This document shows positions 9,038 to 17,671 of a DNA stretch of 64,000 nucleotides, in pieces; position 1 is the stretch's first letter; each line of letters starts with the position of its first letter. The position numbers were made by a program, and so were the translations under genes. The DNA is from Aureibacter tunicatorum. Lineage in GTDB: Bacteria > Bacteroidota > Bacteroidia > Cytophagales > Cyclobacteriaceae. Under the pieces are notes generated by a model that searched no databases, was not told the origin of the DNA, and saw only the letters and a program-made list of their open reading frames with translations. The stretch lies in NCBI RefSeq assembly GCF_036492635.1, contig NZ_AP025305.1, forward strand, positions 2,108,001-2,172,000, given 5' to 3'.

Positions 9038-9754
9038 ATGAAATTGATTTTTGGAGTTTTAGTCAAATGCATAAGTGTGTTAGCGATTATGTTGGCCACT
9101 CAAAAGGTTTATGGAGTTAAAGGTGAAGAGATAATGGGAAAGGAAAAGTTGATTTATGTAATGGATCCGCAATGCGGCTGGTGTTATGGTAATGCTGAAA
9201 ATATAAAGGAGCTTGAGAGCAGACTTGATGGAAAGTATGAGTTGCAATTAATGCTTGGCGGGATGTGGTTGGGAAATAACGCGCCTCGAGGAGGAGAAGG
9301 CTTGAATCAATTTATTAAGCAACATTCTCCACGAATGGAATCGGTTACTGGGGCTTATGTCTCTGAAAAGTTTTATGAGCTTACATCTGATTCAAGTTAT
9401 GTGTTTAGTAGTTTAGAGCCTTCAGCGGCGATATTGGCTGTGATGAAAATCGCTCCTGAGAAGACGTTAGAATTTACAGGAAAGGTTCAGAAAGCGATGT
9501 TTGCTGATGGCTTAAGGCTAGATCAAGAAGTTGTGTATTTGAATATTTTGCAGGAGCTTTCTATTGATGAAGGAGAATTTCGTGAACTCTGGTTGTCCGA
9601 AGGTAATATTGAAAACCTGAATGAGATGTTCCAGCATAGTGGAAGCATGGTTTCGGGCTTTCCAACTTTGATAAAATATTCAAATGGAGTTTATACGGAT
9701 GTGGCTTCCGGTTATTTTGATTTGAAAAAAATAGTTAGAATTTTAGGTTTGTAA
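9038..9754 (+). CDS. DsbA-like thioredoxin-fold protein
   Basis: A 238-residue protein of the DSBA/FrnE-type thioredoxin superfamily. The active-site pair C46-G-W-C49 lies in MDPQCGWCYGN directly after the first strand. The helical insertion and the closing cis-proline region (VSGFPTLIKY near residue 208) follow in the expected order. Residues 1-26 form a hydrophobic signal-like segment, which suggests export. However, a second ATG at 9134 with an AGGTGAAGAG sequence upstream would give a cytoplasmic form beginning MGKEKLIY. Both starts are defensible. It probably acts as a thiol oxidoreductase or isomerase; the substrate is unknown. The AraC regulator just upstream on the same strand may control it. 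Confidence 0.85.
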   Translation: MKLIFGVLVKCISVLAIMLATQKVYGVKGEEIMGKEKLIYVMDPQCGWCYGNAENIKELESRLDGKYELQLMLGGMWLGNNAPRGGEGLNQFIKQHSPRMESVTGAYVSEKFYELTSDSSYVFSSLEPSAAILAVMKIAPEKTLEFTGKVQKAMFADGLRLDQEVVYLNILQELSIDEGEFRELWLSEGNIENLNEMFQHSGSMVSGFPTLIKYSNGVYTDVASGYFDLKKIVRILGL

Positions 9755-9941
9755 AATTTGATATTTTTCAGATTTATTGGTTGAATGCATTTGAGTTTTA
9801 AAGGTGTTGCTTGGCTAAGAAATATGTAAAAAATTACTTGATAAAGTAAGTGAAATAAAGGCGTAAGTTTGTTGACTTGACATTTGTCATGTTTTTTTGC
9901 CATAATGGCTTCTGTTATATAGGAATTGTTGGATAAGTTTA

Positions 9942-9949
9942 TATATTTG
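9942..9949 (+). promoter_or_regulatory. -7 promoter element upstream of ndk
   Basis: TATATTTG matches TAnnTTTG exactly, 44 nt before the ndk start. The nearest upstream TTG (9926-9928) is closer than the usual 19-21 nt, so only the -7 element is convincing. Confidence 0.45.
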
Positions 9950-9993
9950 CTAGCATATTAATCCGATTAATTAAAGACCCAAAATAAAATATA

Positions 9994-10464
9994 ATGAAAG
10001 GTAATATAACATTTACAATACTTAAGCCTGATGCTGTTAAGAATCAAAACATTGGTAATATTTTAGCTGATATCAATGCTGGAGGTTTTCGTATTGTTGG
10101 GATGAAATACACAAGATTAAGAAGAGAAGAAGCGGAAGCATTCTACGGGATTCATAGAGAAAGACCATTCTTCAAAGATTTGGTAGACTTTATGACTTCA
10201 GGACCGATCGTTGTTGCTGTATTGGAAAAAGAAAATGCAGTGGAGGAGTTCAGAACTTTGATTGGAAACACCGATCCGCAAAAAGCTGACGAGGGAACTA
10301 TCAGAGCAAAATACGCTAAGTCGATTGACGCTAATGCAGTTCACGGATCTGATAGCGATGAGAATGCAAGATTGGAAAGTTCATTCTTCTTCGCTCAAAG
10401 CGAATTGTTCACAGAGGAAGGTGGCGTGCAGATTTCTTACCCTCAGCAAGTAGAAGCGATATAA
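9994..10464 (+). CDS. ndk: nucleoside diphosphate kinase
   Basis: Ndk transfers phosphate between nucleoside triphosphates and diphosphates through a phosphohistidine, in the cytoplasm. The catalytic histidine is H117 in [12 protein letters not shown], and the N terminus [11 protein letters not shown] contains the conserved KPD. The protein has 156 residues, about 15 more than the common 140-residue form, because of a polar C-terminal tail (EEGGVQISY onward). It is a single-gene unit with a -7 element upstream and a strong terminator 27 nt after the stop. Confidence 0.97.
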   Translation: MKGNITFTILKPDAVKNQNIGNILADINAGGFRIVGMKYTRLRREEAEAFYGIHRERPFFKDLVDFMTSGPIVVAVLEKENAVEEFRTLIGNTDPQKADEGTIRAKYAKSIDANAVHGSDSDENARLESSFFFAQSELFTEEGGVQISYPQQVEAI

Positions 10465-10490
10465 ACAAACCACAATAGCTATAATAATAG

Positions 10491-10517
10491 AAAAGCCGAC
10501 GATTTGTCGGCTTTTTT
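10491..10517 (+). terminator. intrinsic terminator of ndk
   Basis: AAAAGCCGAC (10491-10500) and GTCGGCTTTT (10506-10515) form a perfect 10-bp stem with loop GATTT and extra T residues after it. Confidence 0.9.
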
Positions 10518-10527
10518 AGTATTGTAT

Positions 10528-10556
10528 AAAAAAAGGCTTGATCTTATAATCAGCCT
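10528..10556 (-). terminator. intrinsic terminator of the 44-residue gene
   Basis: On the minus strand AGGCTGAT pairs with ATCAAGCCT (one bulged base), with loop TATAAG and seven T after it. It starts 7 nt after the stop codon of the small gene at 10563, which supports that gene being real. Confidence 0.7.
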
Positions 10557-10562
10557 ATTTAC

Positions 10563-10697
10563 TTAAAACTTTTTCTTCTTGTTTGCCAGTACTCTAATTG
10601 GCTCAAGCGTTTTTCCATCATCTTTATGATCTTCCTTCCAACGCAACATTGCAACTCCAGCGATCATTCCTAGTATTCCTAATGCAATCAAATTCAT
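10563..10697 (-). CDS. small single-span membrane protein (44 aa)
   Basis: An ATG (complement of 10695-10697) opens a 44-codon frame that ends in TAA at 10563. The product starts MNLIALGILGMIAGVAMLRW, a single hydrophobic span of about 19 residues, followed by a charged tail (KEDHKDDGKTLEPIRV) ending in a run of lysines. The layout of one helix plus a basic cytoplasmic tail is typical of small bacterial membrane proteins. A dedicated terminator directly follows. I cannot assign a family or function. The 233 bp upstream of it, up to the histidine kinase gene at 10931, are AT-rich and show no other gene. Confidence 0.6.
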   Translation of the reverse strand: MNLIALGILGMIAGVAMLRWKEDHKDDGKTLEPIRVLANKKKKF

Positions 10698-10930
10698 ACG
10701 CTTTAAATTTTGTGATTTTGATAATCTGAACGTAAGAATTTGTTAAAGGTTTAAGTTTTTTGGTTATTTTTAACGAATTGATAACTTTATTACATAAACA
10801 TCTTGTCAAAAGATTAATTAAACTTTTTCGATTCACTCTAATTTTTCTTATAAAGCTTAAATTACGGGTGTAATTAAGCATTTGATGTTTATTTTAGTAA
10901 GCCTGTACCTATTTTGTAATACTATATATT

Positions 10931-12073
10931 TTGAAAAGATTAAAAGAATTCGATTCTGTTCCGGCCAGTTTGCTTTTTATGAATTCTGAGGGGCAAATTG
11001 AGGAAATAAATGCGCATGCTCTTTCTTTGTTTCACCAAGAAGAAACAGATATTGTAGGACATTCGATTAACAATATATTTGGATTTAATGAAAAATACTC
11101 AATTATACGTTTTCTTGAAGAGGTTCACGATGAGCTTGTATTAAGAAAAGAAAAAGTACATACCGTTGAATTGACAGGTTTGAGAAAAGGAGAGAAAGCC
11201 CTGTCTTGTAATGTGCACATTTCATTATTTGAATCCGATCGATCGGATGCAGGAATTCCATTGTTTGTGTTATCTGTCGAAGATGTTACTGCTTTGAGAA
11301 TCAGTAACGAAAAGCTGAAAAGGTATACATATGAATTGGAGCGTAGCAATATAGCATTGGAAGAGTTCGCTTATATCTCATCTCATGACTTGCAGGAACC
11401 TCTTAGAAAGATTCAGGCATTTGGAGATAGATTGCTTCAAAGGCATGCAACGCATTTAACGGATCAAGGGAAGGATTATTTGGCTAGGATGCTAAATGCC
11501 GCGAGTCGTATGAGAAAATTAATCAATGGCTTGCTGTCCTATTCCAGAGTGGCAAATCAGCAGAATAATTTTCAGCTAGTGGATTTGAATTCTGTAATAA
11601 GGGAAGTGTTCTCTGATCTGGAAGTATTGGTTGAGCAAAACCATGCTAAAATCAATACGAAGAATTTGCCTAAAATTGAGGGGGATCCAACTTTGTTGAG
11701 ACAGTTGTTTCAAAATTTGATAGCTAATGCCATCAAGTTCAAAAAGAGTGATCAAGAGCCAGTGGTTAGTATTGAAGGGTTTGATATCACTGATCCTAAA
11801 GCAAACCTTAAACACCAAAGTGTCAGCGCTAAAAATTTTGTGGTAATATTGGTGGAGGATAATGGAATAGGATTTAATACACTTTACCAAGATAAAATAT
11901 TTCAATTATTTCAGAGATTGGAAGGAAATAAGCATGAAGGCTCGGGAATTGGTTTAGCGATTTGCAGAAAAATAGCTCAAATCCATGGAGGCGATATTGA
12001 AGTTGAAAGTCAAGAGGGGAAAGGGACAATTTTTAAGGTGATTTTGTCGTTATCTCAATTGGAGAGCAAATAG
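10931..12073 (+). CDS. PAS-domain sensor histidine kinase
   Basis: A soluble 380-residue kinase: PAS domain (about residues 8-125), short coiled coil, HisKA with the phospho-accepting H152 in SSHDLQEPLRK, and HATPase_c (about 255-375) with the N box LFQNLIANAIKF, G1 box VEDNGIGF and G2 box GSGIGLAICRK. The HisKA sequence is the phytochrome-type class. There is no membrane helix, so it senses a cytoplasmic signal. The start is a TTG at 10931; the next methionine would cut into the PAS domain. It heads a run of four same-strand genes (kinase, REC-kinase, REC-CRP, AlkB-like), so phosphotransfer to the receiver domains of the next two is likely but unproven. Confidence 0.93.
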   Translation: MKRLKEFDSVPASLLFMNSEGQIEEINAHALSLFHQEETDIVGHSINNIFGFNEKYSIIRFLEEVHDELVLRKEKVHTVELTGLRKGEKALSCNVHISLFESDRSDAGIPLFVLSVEDVTALRISNEKLKRYTYELERSNIALEEFAYISSHDLQEPLRKIQAFGDRLLQRHATHLTDQGKDYLARMLNAASRMRKLINGLLSYSRVANQQNNFQLVDLNSVIREVFSDLEVLVEQNHAKINTKNLPKIEGDPTLLRQLFQNLIANAIKFKKSDQEPVVSIEGFDITDPKANLKHQSVSAKNFVVILVEDNGIGFNTLYQDKIFQLFQRLEGNKHEGSGIGLAICRKIAQIHGGDIEVESQEGKGTIFKVILSLSQLESK

Positions 12074-12144
12074 CGATATCCTATAAAATTTATATTTTCA
12101 CGGCAACTTTGATTGATGCCTGATTTTAAATTTTTTTTGAATTT

Positions 12145-13767
12145 ATGATTGTAAATAAAACGATCAAAATTCTCTTGATTGACGATGATGAGGAGGATTT
12201 TATCTTAACAAAAGACATACTTGACAATATACCTAATCGACGCTATGTATTGGACTGGATAGGTTCATACAAACGGGGCATGCAAGCAATTCGGTATAAT
12301 ATGCATGATGTCTATTTGGTAGATTACAGACTTGGAATCCACACTGGAATTGAAGTGATCAAGGAAGCGATTGAAAATGGCTGTACCAAGCCTTTGATTT
12401 TGTTGACCGGTCAACCTGATCAACAAATCGATGATCAGGCGATAATGGTTGGCGCGGCTGACTACTTGTACAAGGGTGCATTGAATGAGCATATTCTAGA
12501 TAGATCGTTAAGGTATAGCATTAGGCATAATGAAAATTTGTTGAAGATCAGCAAGCTTAACGAACAGCTAGAAGAAAGAGTTGAGCAAAGAACTCGAGAG
12601 CTGGCTCATGCTTTCAAAAAGCTTCAAAGAAATAAAGAGAATTTAGAAAAGCAAATTGATGTTAGGCGTGAAGCTGAGAAGGCTTTAAGGCAAAGTCAGA
12701 GGTTGTATCAAGCGGTTGCAAGAAACTTTCCAAATGGGGTTATCATTGTAATCGACAGGGAGTTTGATTTTATTTTCGCGGATGGTCAGGAGTTTAGCAG
12801 GTTGGGCGTGGACTATCACTCATTGATGGGTAAGAACATATTATCCATTTTTGATGAAGCTCAAAAGCCTGTTGTGATGGACAGCCTTGGCCATGTATTA
12901 AGGGGGAAAAACATCAATTTGGAGGTGGAGTTTTTCAATAGTCATTATCAAATCAATGCTGTGCCATTGCAAAATAGCTTGGGCTTTGTCAAGCAGATAA
13001 TGATAGTCGCCCAGAATATCACTCAACAGAAAGAGGCTGAAAAGGAGGTCAGGAACATGCTGGCTAAGGAAAAAGAGCTCAATGAGCTTAAGTCAAGATT
13101 TGTGGCTATGGCTTCGCATGAATTTAGAACTCCTTTAAGCAGTATACTTTCCTCGGCTTCATTAATCAGCAAATATACTACTGAGGAACAACAGCCAAAA
13201 CGCATCAAGCATGTTCGAAGAATTAAATCCAATGTGACGAACTTGACGGGTATACTGAATGACTTTTTGTCAATCAGCAAGCTTGAAGAAGGCAAGACAA
13301 GAGTGAATGTGGAGAAAATTAACATCACTCAGCTTTCTGAAGAGATTGTTGAGGAGATGCACGTGATTGTAAAAGAAGGGCAAGGAGTCAAGTATAATCA
13401 TGAGAGTAGAAATGAGATGTTTGATATTGATCCGCATATTTTGAAGAATATCATAATAAATCTTATTTCCAATGCAATAAAGTACTCTCCTGAGGGTTAC
13501 ACTATTGATTTTAATACAAATATTGAAGATGGAAATCTCTTGATAACAGTCCAAGATTATGGATTGGGGATTCCTGAAAATGAAAAAGAGCATTTATTTG
13601 AGCGTTTTTTCAGAGCTGCGAATGTTACAAATATTCAAGGCACGGGCTTAGGTTTGAATATCGTGAAGAAATACGTCGATTTATTGGACGGAGAAATAAT
13701 TTTTAGGAGCAAGGAAGGCGAGGGAACGACTTTCTTTTTGAGCATACCATCAAGCAAAAAAAATTAA
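12145..13767 (+). CDS. hybrid REC-PAS-histidine kinase
   Basis: This 540-residue cytoplasmic protein combines an N-terminal receiver domain (acidic DDD at 13-15, phospho-acceptor D60 in YLVDYRLG, conserved lysine in YLYKG) with a coiled coil (about 130-185), a PAS domain (about 186-295), HisKA with H325 in ASHEFRTP, and HATPase_c with NLISNAIKYS, DYGLGIP and GTGLGLNIVKKY. A receiver placed before the kinase suggests that phosphorylation by another kinase, perhaps the one encoded 71 nt upstream, tunes its activity. The gene for a REC-CRP protein follows after 4 nt, which makes that protein its probable output. Confidence 0.93.
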   Translation: MIVNKTIKILLIDDDEEDFILTKDILDNIPNRRYVLDWIGSYKRGMQAIRYNMHDVYLVDYRLGIHTGIEVIKEAIENGCTKPLILLTGQPDQQIDDQAIMVGAADYLYKGALNEHILDRSLRYSIRHNENLLKISKLNEQLEERVEQRTRELAHAFKKLQRNKENLEKQIDVRREAEKALRQSQRLYQAVARNFPNGVIIVIDREFDFIFADGQEFSRLGVDYHSLMGKNILSIFDEAQKPVVMDSLGHVLRGKNINLEVEFFNSHYQINAVPLQNSLGFVKQIMIVAQNITQQKEAEKEVRNMLAKEKELNELKSRFVAMASHEFRTPLSSILSSASLISKYTTEEQQPKRIKHVRRIKSNVTNLTGILNDFLSISKLEEGKTRVNVEKINITQLSEEIVEEMHVIVKEGQGVKYNHESRNEMFDIDPHILKNIIINLISNAIKYSPEGYTIDFNTNIEDGNLLITVQDYGLGIPENEKEHLFERFFRAANVTNIQGTGLGLNIVKKYVDLLDGEIIFRSKEGEGTTFFLSIPSSKKN

Positions 13768-13771
13768 CCAA

Positions 13772-14848
13772 ATGGCGAACAACAAGATTCTATTAATTGA
13801 AGATAACGTTGACATGCGTGAGAATACCGCTGAGATTCTTGAGCTGGCAAACTATGAAGTTATCACGGCGGAGAATGGTAAAATGGGTGTTGAAATAGCG
13901 CAAAAGGAATTGCCGGATTTGATCATTTGCGATATTATGATGCCTATGTTGGACGGCTACGGAGTTTTGTATTTGCTAAGCAAAAGCACTGCGACAGCTT
14001 CTATACCTTTTATATTTCTTACAGCAAAAGCTGAAAGAGCTGATATTCGAAAAGGTATGAATTTGGGTGCAGATGACTATCTGACAAAGCCCTTTGATGA
14101 TATGGAGTTGTTGAATGCGATCGAAAGCAGGCTTAAGAAAAGCGAGATTATTCATAAGCATTTCAATCAAGATGTTGAAGGAATAAATAGTTTTTTCAAT
14201 GAAGCGGTCGAAAATAGCGCTGTGAGAAAACTATCTGAGAATAGAAAAGTAAAGAAGTATAAGAAGAAAGAAATTATCTTCCACGAAGATTCAGTGCCTA
14301 ATGGTGTGTACTTTATCAGCAAGGGAAAAGTAAAAGGTTTTAAGACAAATGAGGATGCCAAAGAGTATATAACAGGTCTGTATGGTGAGGGAGATTTTTT
14401 TGGGCATATGCCTTTATTAGAGCAAACTCAATATACTGAAACCGCCATGGCTCTTGAAGAGTCTGAGATTTGTTTTATTCCTAAAGAGGATTTCTTCGAA
14501 ATAATGAATACGAGCAAAGATGTCTCGTACAAGTTTATCAAGATATTGGCTAATAACTTGAAGGAAAAAGAAGAAAGATTGTTGAATCTTGCTTATAATA
14601 CTGTTCGACAGAGAGTTGCTGAGGCGCTTTTGTTATTGGCGGAGCATTATCAAAAAGAAGAATCGAATTCGCCATTTACAATTGCGATAACAAGAGAGGA
14701 TCTTGCGAATATTGTAGGCACTTCTACCGAGTCTGTCATTAGAACTTTGGCTGATTTTAAAGATGAAGAATTGATTGTTATCAAAGGTAGAAATGTTGAG
14801 ATTTTGGATTTAGCAAGATTAAGATCAGTAATGAATGGATTTTATTAA
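13772..14848 (+). CDS. response regulator: REC plus CRP/FNR-type DNA-binding module
   Basis: The 358-residue protein starts with a receiver domain (phospho-acceptor D54 in LIICDIMMPMLDGYG, conserved lysine in LTKPFDD), then has a cyclic-nucleotide-binding-like beta barrel (about 150-265) and a C-terminal CRP-type winged helix (about 275-355, with REDLANIVGTSTESVIRTLADF as the recognition region, split here by position). It lacks the four-cysteine iron-sulfur pattern of FNR. It is therefore a phosphorylation-controlled CRP-family regulator. The 4-nt spacing from the hybrid kinase gene implies translational coupling. Its targets are unknown; the AlkB-like gene 25 nt downstream is a candidate. 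Confidence 0.92.
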   Translation: MANNKILLIEDNVDMRENTAEILELANYEVITAENGKMGVEIAQKELPDLIICDIMMPMLDGYGVLYLLSKSTATASIPFIFLTAKAERADIRKGMNLGADDYLTKPFDDMELLNAIESRLKKSEIIHKHFNQDVEGINSFFNEAVENSAVRKLSENRKVKKYKKKEIIFHEDSVPNGVYFISKGKVKGFKTNEDAKEYITGLYGEGDFFGHMPLLEQTQYTETAMALEESEICFIPKEDFFEIMNTSKDVSYKFIKILANNLKEKEERLLNLAYNTVRQRVAEALLLLAEHYQKEESNSPFTIAITREDLANIVGTSTESVIRTLADFKDEELIVIKGRNVEILDLARLRSVMNGFY

Positions 14849-14873
14849 ATTTTTGAAATAATAATTAGTTTCT

Positions 14874-15488
14874 ATGCGAGGAAATTTATTCGATAATGAT
14901 GCTTGCGAGGCATTCAACATACTAGATGGTGAATTGATCTTGTATAGAAACTTTTTGCCCATTGAATATGCAAATAATCTTTTTGAATCATGCATCAATG
15001 AAGATGGCTGGGGACAAGATGAGATAAAGATTTTTGGCAAGACCTATTTGTCTCCAAGGTTGACCAAATGGTATGGTGACCAAGCTTATGAATATTCTGG
15101 ACTGAAGCATGAAGCAAAACCTCTGCCTGATTATTTGATGGATTTGAGAATGAAGGTTGAGACCCAAACAGGTTTTGATTTCAATAGTGTGTTGATTAAC
15201 TATTATCGAAATGGGGATGATGGCATGGGCTGGCACAGTGATGATGAAAAAGAACTGGGAATGAACCCTGCGATTGCCTCATATACAATTGGAGCTGAGA
15301 GAAGATTTTCATTAAAACATAAGAGTAAACCACTTAAGCCAGTTAATATTGTACTCCCAAACAATAGTTTGTTGCTGATGTCTGGCCAGTTGCAACATCA
15401 TTGGAAGCATGCTTTGCCTAAGGTTAGGCATTTGGAAAATCCGAGATTAAATTTTACCTTTCGCAAAGTTTTGAAGCTAACAAAATAG
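14874..15488 (+). CDS. AlkB-like 2-oxoglutarate/Fe(II) dioxygenase
   Basis: AlkB-family enzymes remove alkyl lesions from nucleic-acid bases by oxidative demethylation. The 204-residue protein shows the iron ligands H121-x-D123 (GWHSDDEKELG) and H179 (WKHALPK) and the 2-oxoglutarate-binding arginines in RLNFTFR (R191, R197). The order and spacing match the ALKBH2/3-like subgroup common in Bacteroidota. The ATG at 14874 lies 25 nt after the REC-CRP gene, so the two are probably co-transcribed. Whether DNA or RNA is the substrate cannot be told from the sequence. Confidence 0.93.
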   Translation: MRGNLFDNDACEAFNILDGELILYRNFLPIEYANNLFESCINEDGWGQDEIKIFGKTYLSPRLTKWYGDQAYEYSGLKHEAKPLPDYLMDLRMKVETQTGFDFNSVLINYYRNGDDGMGWHSDDEKELGMNPAIASYTIGAERRFSLKHKSKPLKPVNIVLPNNSLLLMSGQLQHHWKHALPKVRHLENPRLNFTFRKVLKLTK

Positions 15489-15538
15489 CCTTTTTTAAAT
15501 ACGCAGTCTTATTTATACCCAGAGTTTTTTGCCTTGAT

Positions 15539-16237
15539 ATGAGCTTTATTTTTTTTGAAAATTCCGATATTTATTCAGGAGAGGGAGGTAGATCCTTCGA
15601 TATTAACTTGATGGCGAATTACTATATTGAGAATTATTTAACACCTTCTCCCGTGATTGATAGCACTCTTTCAAGTAAAGGCTCTCAACAGAATAACCTT
15701 GATCAAAGTGACAAGGCTGTTGCTGCGAAGTATTTTTTGAAATCAGTGGCGGAAACTCAAGGTAAACTGGATCAATCTTTTTTAGAAGAATATATTAAAG
15801 ACAGACCTGAATATGTTCAAAATGCTTGTCTGGAAGTGAATGATCTAATGAGTAAAATTGGAGTCGCTAAATTACATGTTCCAGAGAAAAAGAAGATCAA
15901 AGATGTTCCATCACTTAAGCAAAAGCATATAGTATTTGATAAGTCTTTAAGAGATTTATTTTATCAGTCTACATATTCCTTTAAGTTAAAGCGAAAAGAT
16001 CAGTCTGCTTTTGAAAAGTTGCTTAAAAAGTTGGATAGAAAACTTTATAAGACAAACAAGCGAAGCTTGACTTTTGAAATGATCAAAAAGCAATTAGATG
16101 CATTATCTGTTAGTGAAGCTCCGGTCGCATTTAGTCATTTGAAGCGATATTTATACTTTTTGACTAAAGTAAGACAGATGGAGTCAATAATTTCAGATAA
16201 GCAGATGAATCTTCTCAGAACTTTTCAGATAGACTAA
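15539..16237 (+). CDS. hypothetical protein, helical and lysine-rich
   Basis: I do not recognise this 232-residue protein. It has no signal peptide and no membrane span. The N-terminal 60 residues are polar (FFENSDIYSGEGGRSFDINL) and the rest is predicted helical and rich in lysine, with several short coiled-coil-like stretches (for example SAFEKLLKKLDRKLYKTNK). The ATG at 15539 is the first in frame. It follows the AlkB-like gene by 50 nt on the same strand and ends 1 nt before the stop of a convergent gene. Codon use looks like that of the neighbours. Confidence 0.75.
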   Translation: MSFIFFENSDIYSGEGGRSFDINLMANYYIENYLTPSPVIDSTLSSKGSQQNNLDQSDKAVAAKYFLKSVAETQGKLDQSFLEEYIKDRPEYVQNACLEVNDLMSKIGVAKLHVPEKKKIKDVPSLKQKHIVFDKSLRDLFYQSTYSFKLKRKDQSAFEKLLKKLDRKLYKTNKRSLTFEMIKKQLDALSVSEAPVAFSHLKRYLYFLTKVRQMESIISDKQMNLLRTFQID

Positions 16238-16238
16238 A

Positions 16239-17498
16239 TCAAGTCTTTCTTTTTTTCTTCTTAGCAGCAGGGAATAGAATATTATTCAGAATCAGTCTGT
16301 AACCTGGAGAATTAGGATGTAAATTCAAGTCTGTAGGTTCTTCGCCTACAAAGTGTTGGTAATCCTCTGGGTCATGACCGCCATAGAATGTCCAAAAGCC
16401 CTTGCCGAATATGCCATGAATATACTTTGCTTCATCAATCGATTTGTTTTCACCCATGATTACCACATCTGATTTGACAAGCTTTTTCTTGTAGGCAGTG
16501 GTTTGTCCCATGAAACCTTTGATGATTTGTGAGTGGTTTTGCGTTAACATCGTAGGAATAGGGTCCCATTTCGCTGAGAATTTAAATAAAGAAAAATAAT
16601 CATTCTTTTCAGTAAGCCCTCTTTCTCTTTGCTGATTGTCAATATTTGAAAATTCGTATTCCAATGGATTTCGTTTGAGTAAAAAGTTCTCAAAGGCGAA
16701 AGTTTTTTCAAAGTTTAACTTGCTTTGTGCTTTTGGGTCCGCTGGATCACCATCGTACATTTTTTCACAAATATCTACCCCTTCGGCACTAAGCGCAATG
16801 TCAAAAGTATCAGTTGCTGAACACATTGCGAATAGAAATCCACCAGTGCCAACAAATGCTTGTATACGCTTTACGATACCGAGTTTCAAGTGGGAAACTT
16901 TATCAAAGCCATGTTTATGAGCTGAAGCCTCAAATTCTTTTTGTTGTTGAATATACCAAGATTGATATCTATAGCTATTATAGAATTTACCGTATTGTCC
17001 TGTAAAGTCTTCATGGTGCAAGTGCAACCAGTCATACTCGCCTAATTTGCCTTCCATAATCTCATCATCAAAAATGACATCATAAGGGATTTCTGCATAA
17101 GTCAATACTAAAGTTACAGCGTCGTCCCAAGGTTGTTTGCTTTTAGGAGAGTATACAGCGATTTTTGGTTCTTTCTCAAGCTTCATGATATCCATATTCG
17201 ACGATGGAGAAGCTATTCCTGTTATGATTTGGTTGGCGTCAGCGTCTGAAATGACTTCATAACTTACACCTCTGATGATTAGTTCGTTCTCAAGTTTTTG
17301 ATAGTGCTTGGACATAAAGCTGCCTCCTCTGAAGTTTAGCAACCAATCCAAGGAGTTTTGATTGTTAATAACCCAATATGCAATTCCGTATGCCTTTAAG
17401 TGATTGGTTTGATTATCATCCATCGGGATAAGGATATAAGATGCACTAGCTTGAAATGAGGTAATGAATATGAATATCAGTACTAAGAGTTTTTTCAT
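16239..17498 (-). CDS. exported protein of the Bacteroidota 'asparagine synthetase B' family
   Basis: The 419-residue protein has a signal peptide (residues 1-19) and a mature start YILIPMDDNQTNHLKAYGIA. From memory, close relatives in Bacteroidota are annotated asparagine synthetase B, but I see neither the N-terminal cysteine of a glutaminase domain nor the ATP-binding SGG(L/V)DS motif, so that name is doubtful. The body (about 115-330) has alternating strands and helices, including IAVYSPKSKQPWDDAVTLVL and GTGGFLFAMCSATDTF, which could be a class I amidotransferase-like fold with C at the strand-helix turn. This is inference. It probably acts in the periplasm. Monocistronic, convergent with the preceding gene. 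Confidence 0.7.
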   Translation of the reverse strand: MKKLLVLIFIFITSFQASASYILIPMDDNQTNHLKAYGIAYWVINNQNSLDWLLNFRGGSFMSKHYQKLENELIIRGVSYEVISDADANQIITGIASPSSNMDIMKLEKEPKIAVYSPKSKQPWDDAVTLVLTYAEIPYDVIFDDEIMEGKLGEYDWLHLHHEDFTGQYGKFYNSYRYQSWYIQQQKEFEASAHKHGFDKVSHLKLGIVKRIQAFVGTGGFLFAMCSATDTFDIALSAEGVDICEKMYDGDPADPKAQSKLNFEKTFAFENFLLKRNPLEYEFSNIDNQQRERGLTEKNDYFSLFKFSAKWDPIPTMLTQNHSQIIKGFMGQTTAYKKKLVKSDVVIMGENKSIDEAKYIHGIFGKGFWTFYGGHDPEDYQHFVGEEPTDLNLHPNSPGYRLILNNILFPAAKKKKRKT

Positions 17499-17636
17499 AA
17501 CGGGAATTTTGCTTAGAAGCTTCTTGAGATTCTTTTGATTGTACAGGATTATATCGTAATCGGTAATTTATAAAATAATCTTATTATTTTAAACAGTTAA
17601 CGAAGCAAAAAGTAGCATGTTTGCCTTTGGGCAATT

Positions 17637-17665
17637 AAAAAGGCCGCATTTGATATATGCAGCCT
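17637..17665 (-). terminator. intrinsic terminator of the glycosyltransferase gene
   Basis: AGGC-x-GCAT (17641-17649) and ATGC-x-GCCT (17657-17665) form a stem with one mismatch, followed on the minus strand by a T run. It lies 7 nt after the stop codon at 17672. Confidence 0.7.
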
Positions 17666-17671
17666 CATTGT

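Noticed and set aside
10624-10881. 85-codon minus-strand frame between ndk and the PAS kinase
   Set aside because: It conflicts in frame with the 44-residue gene, which has a better start, a clear membrane helix and its own terminator; the 85-residue translation has no recognisable pattern.
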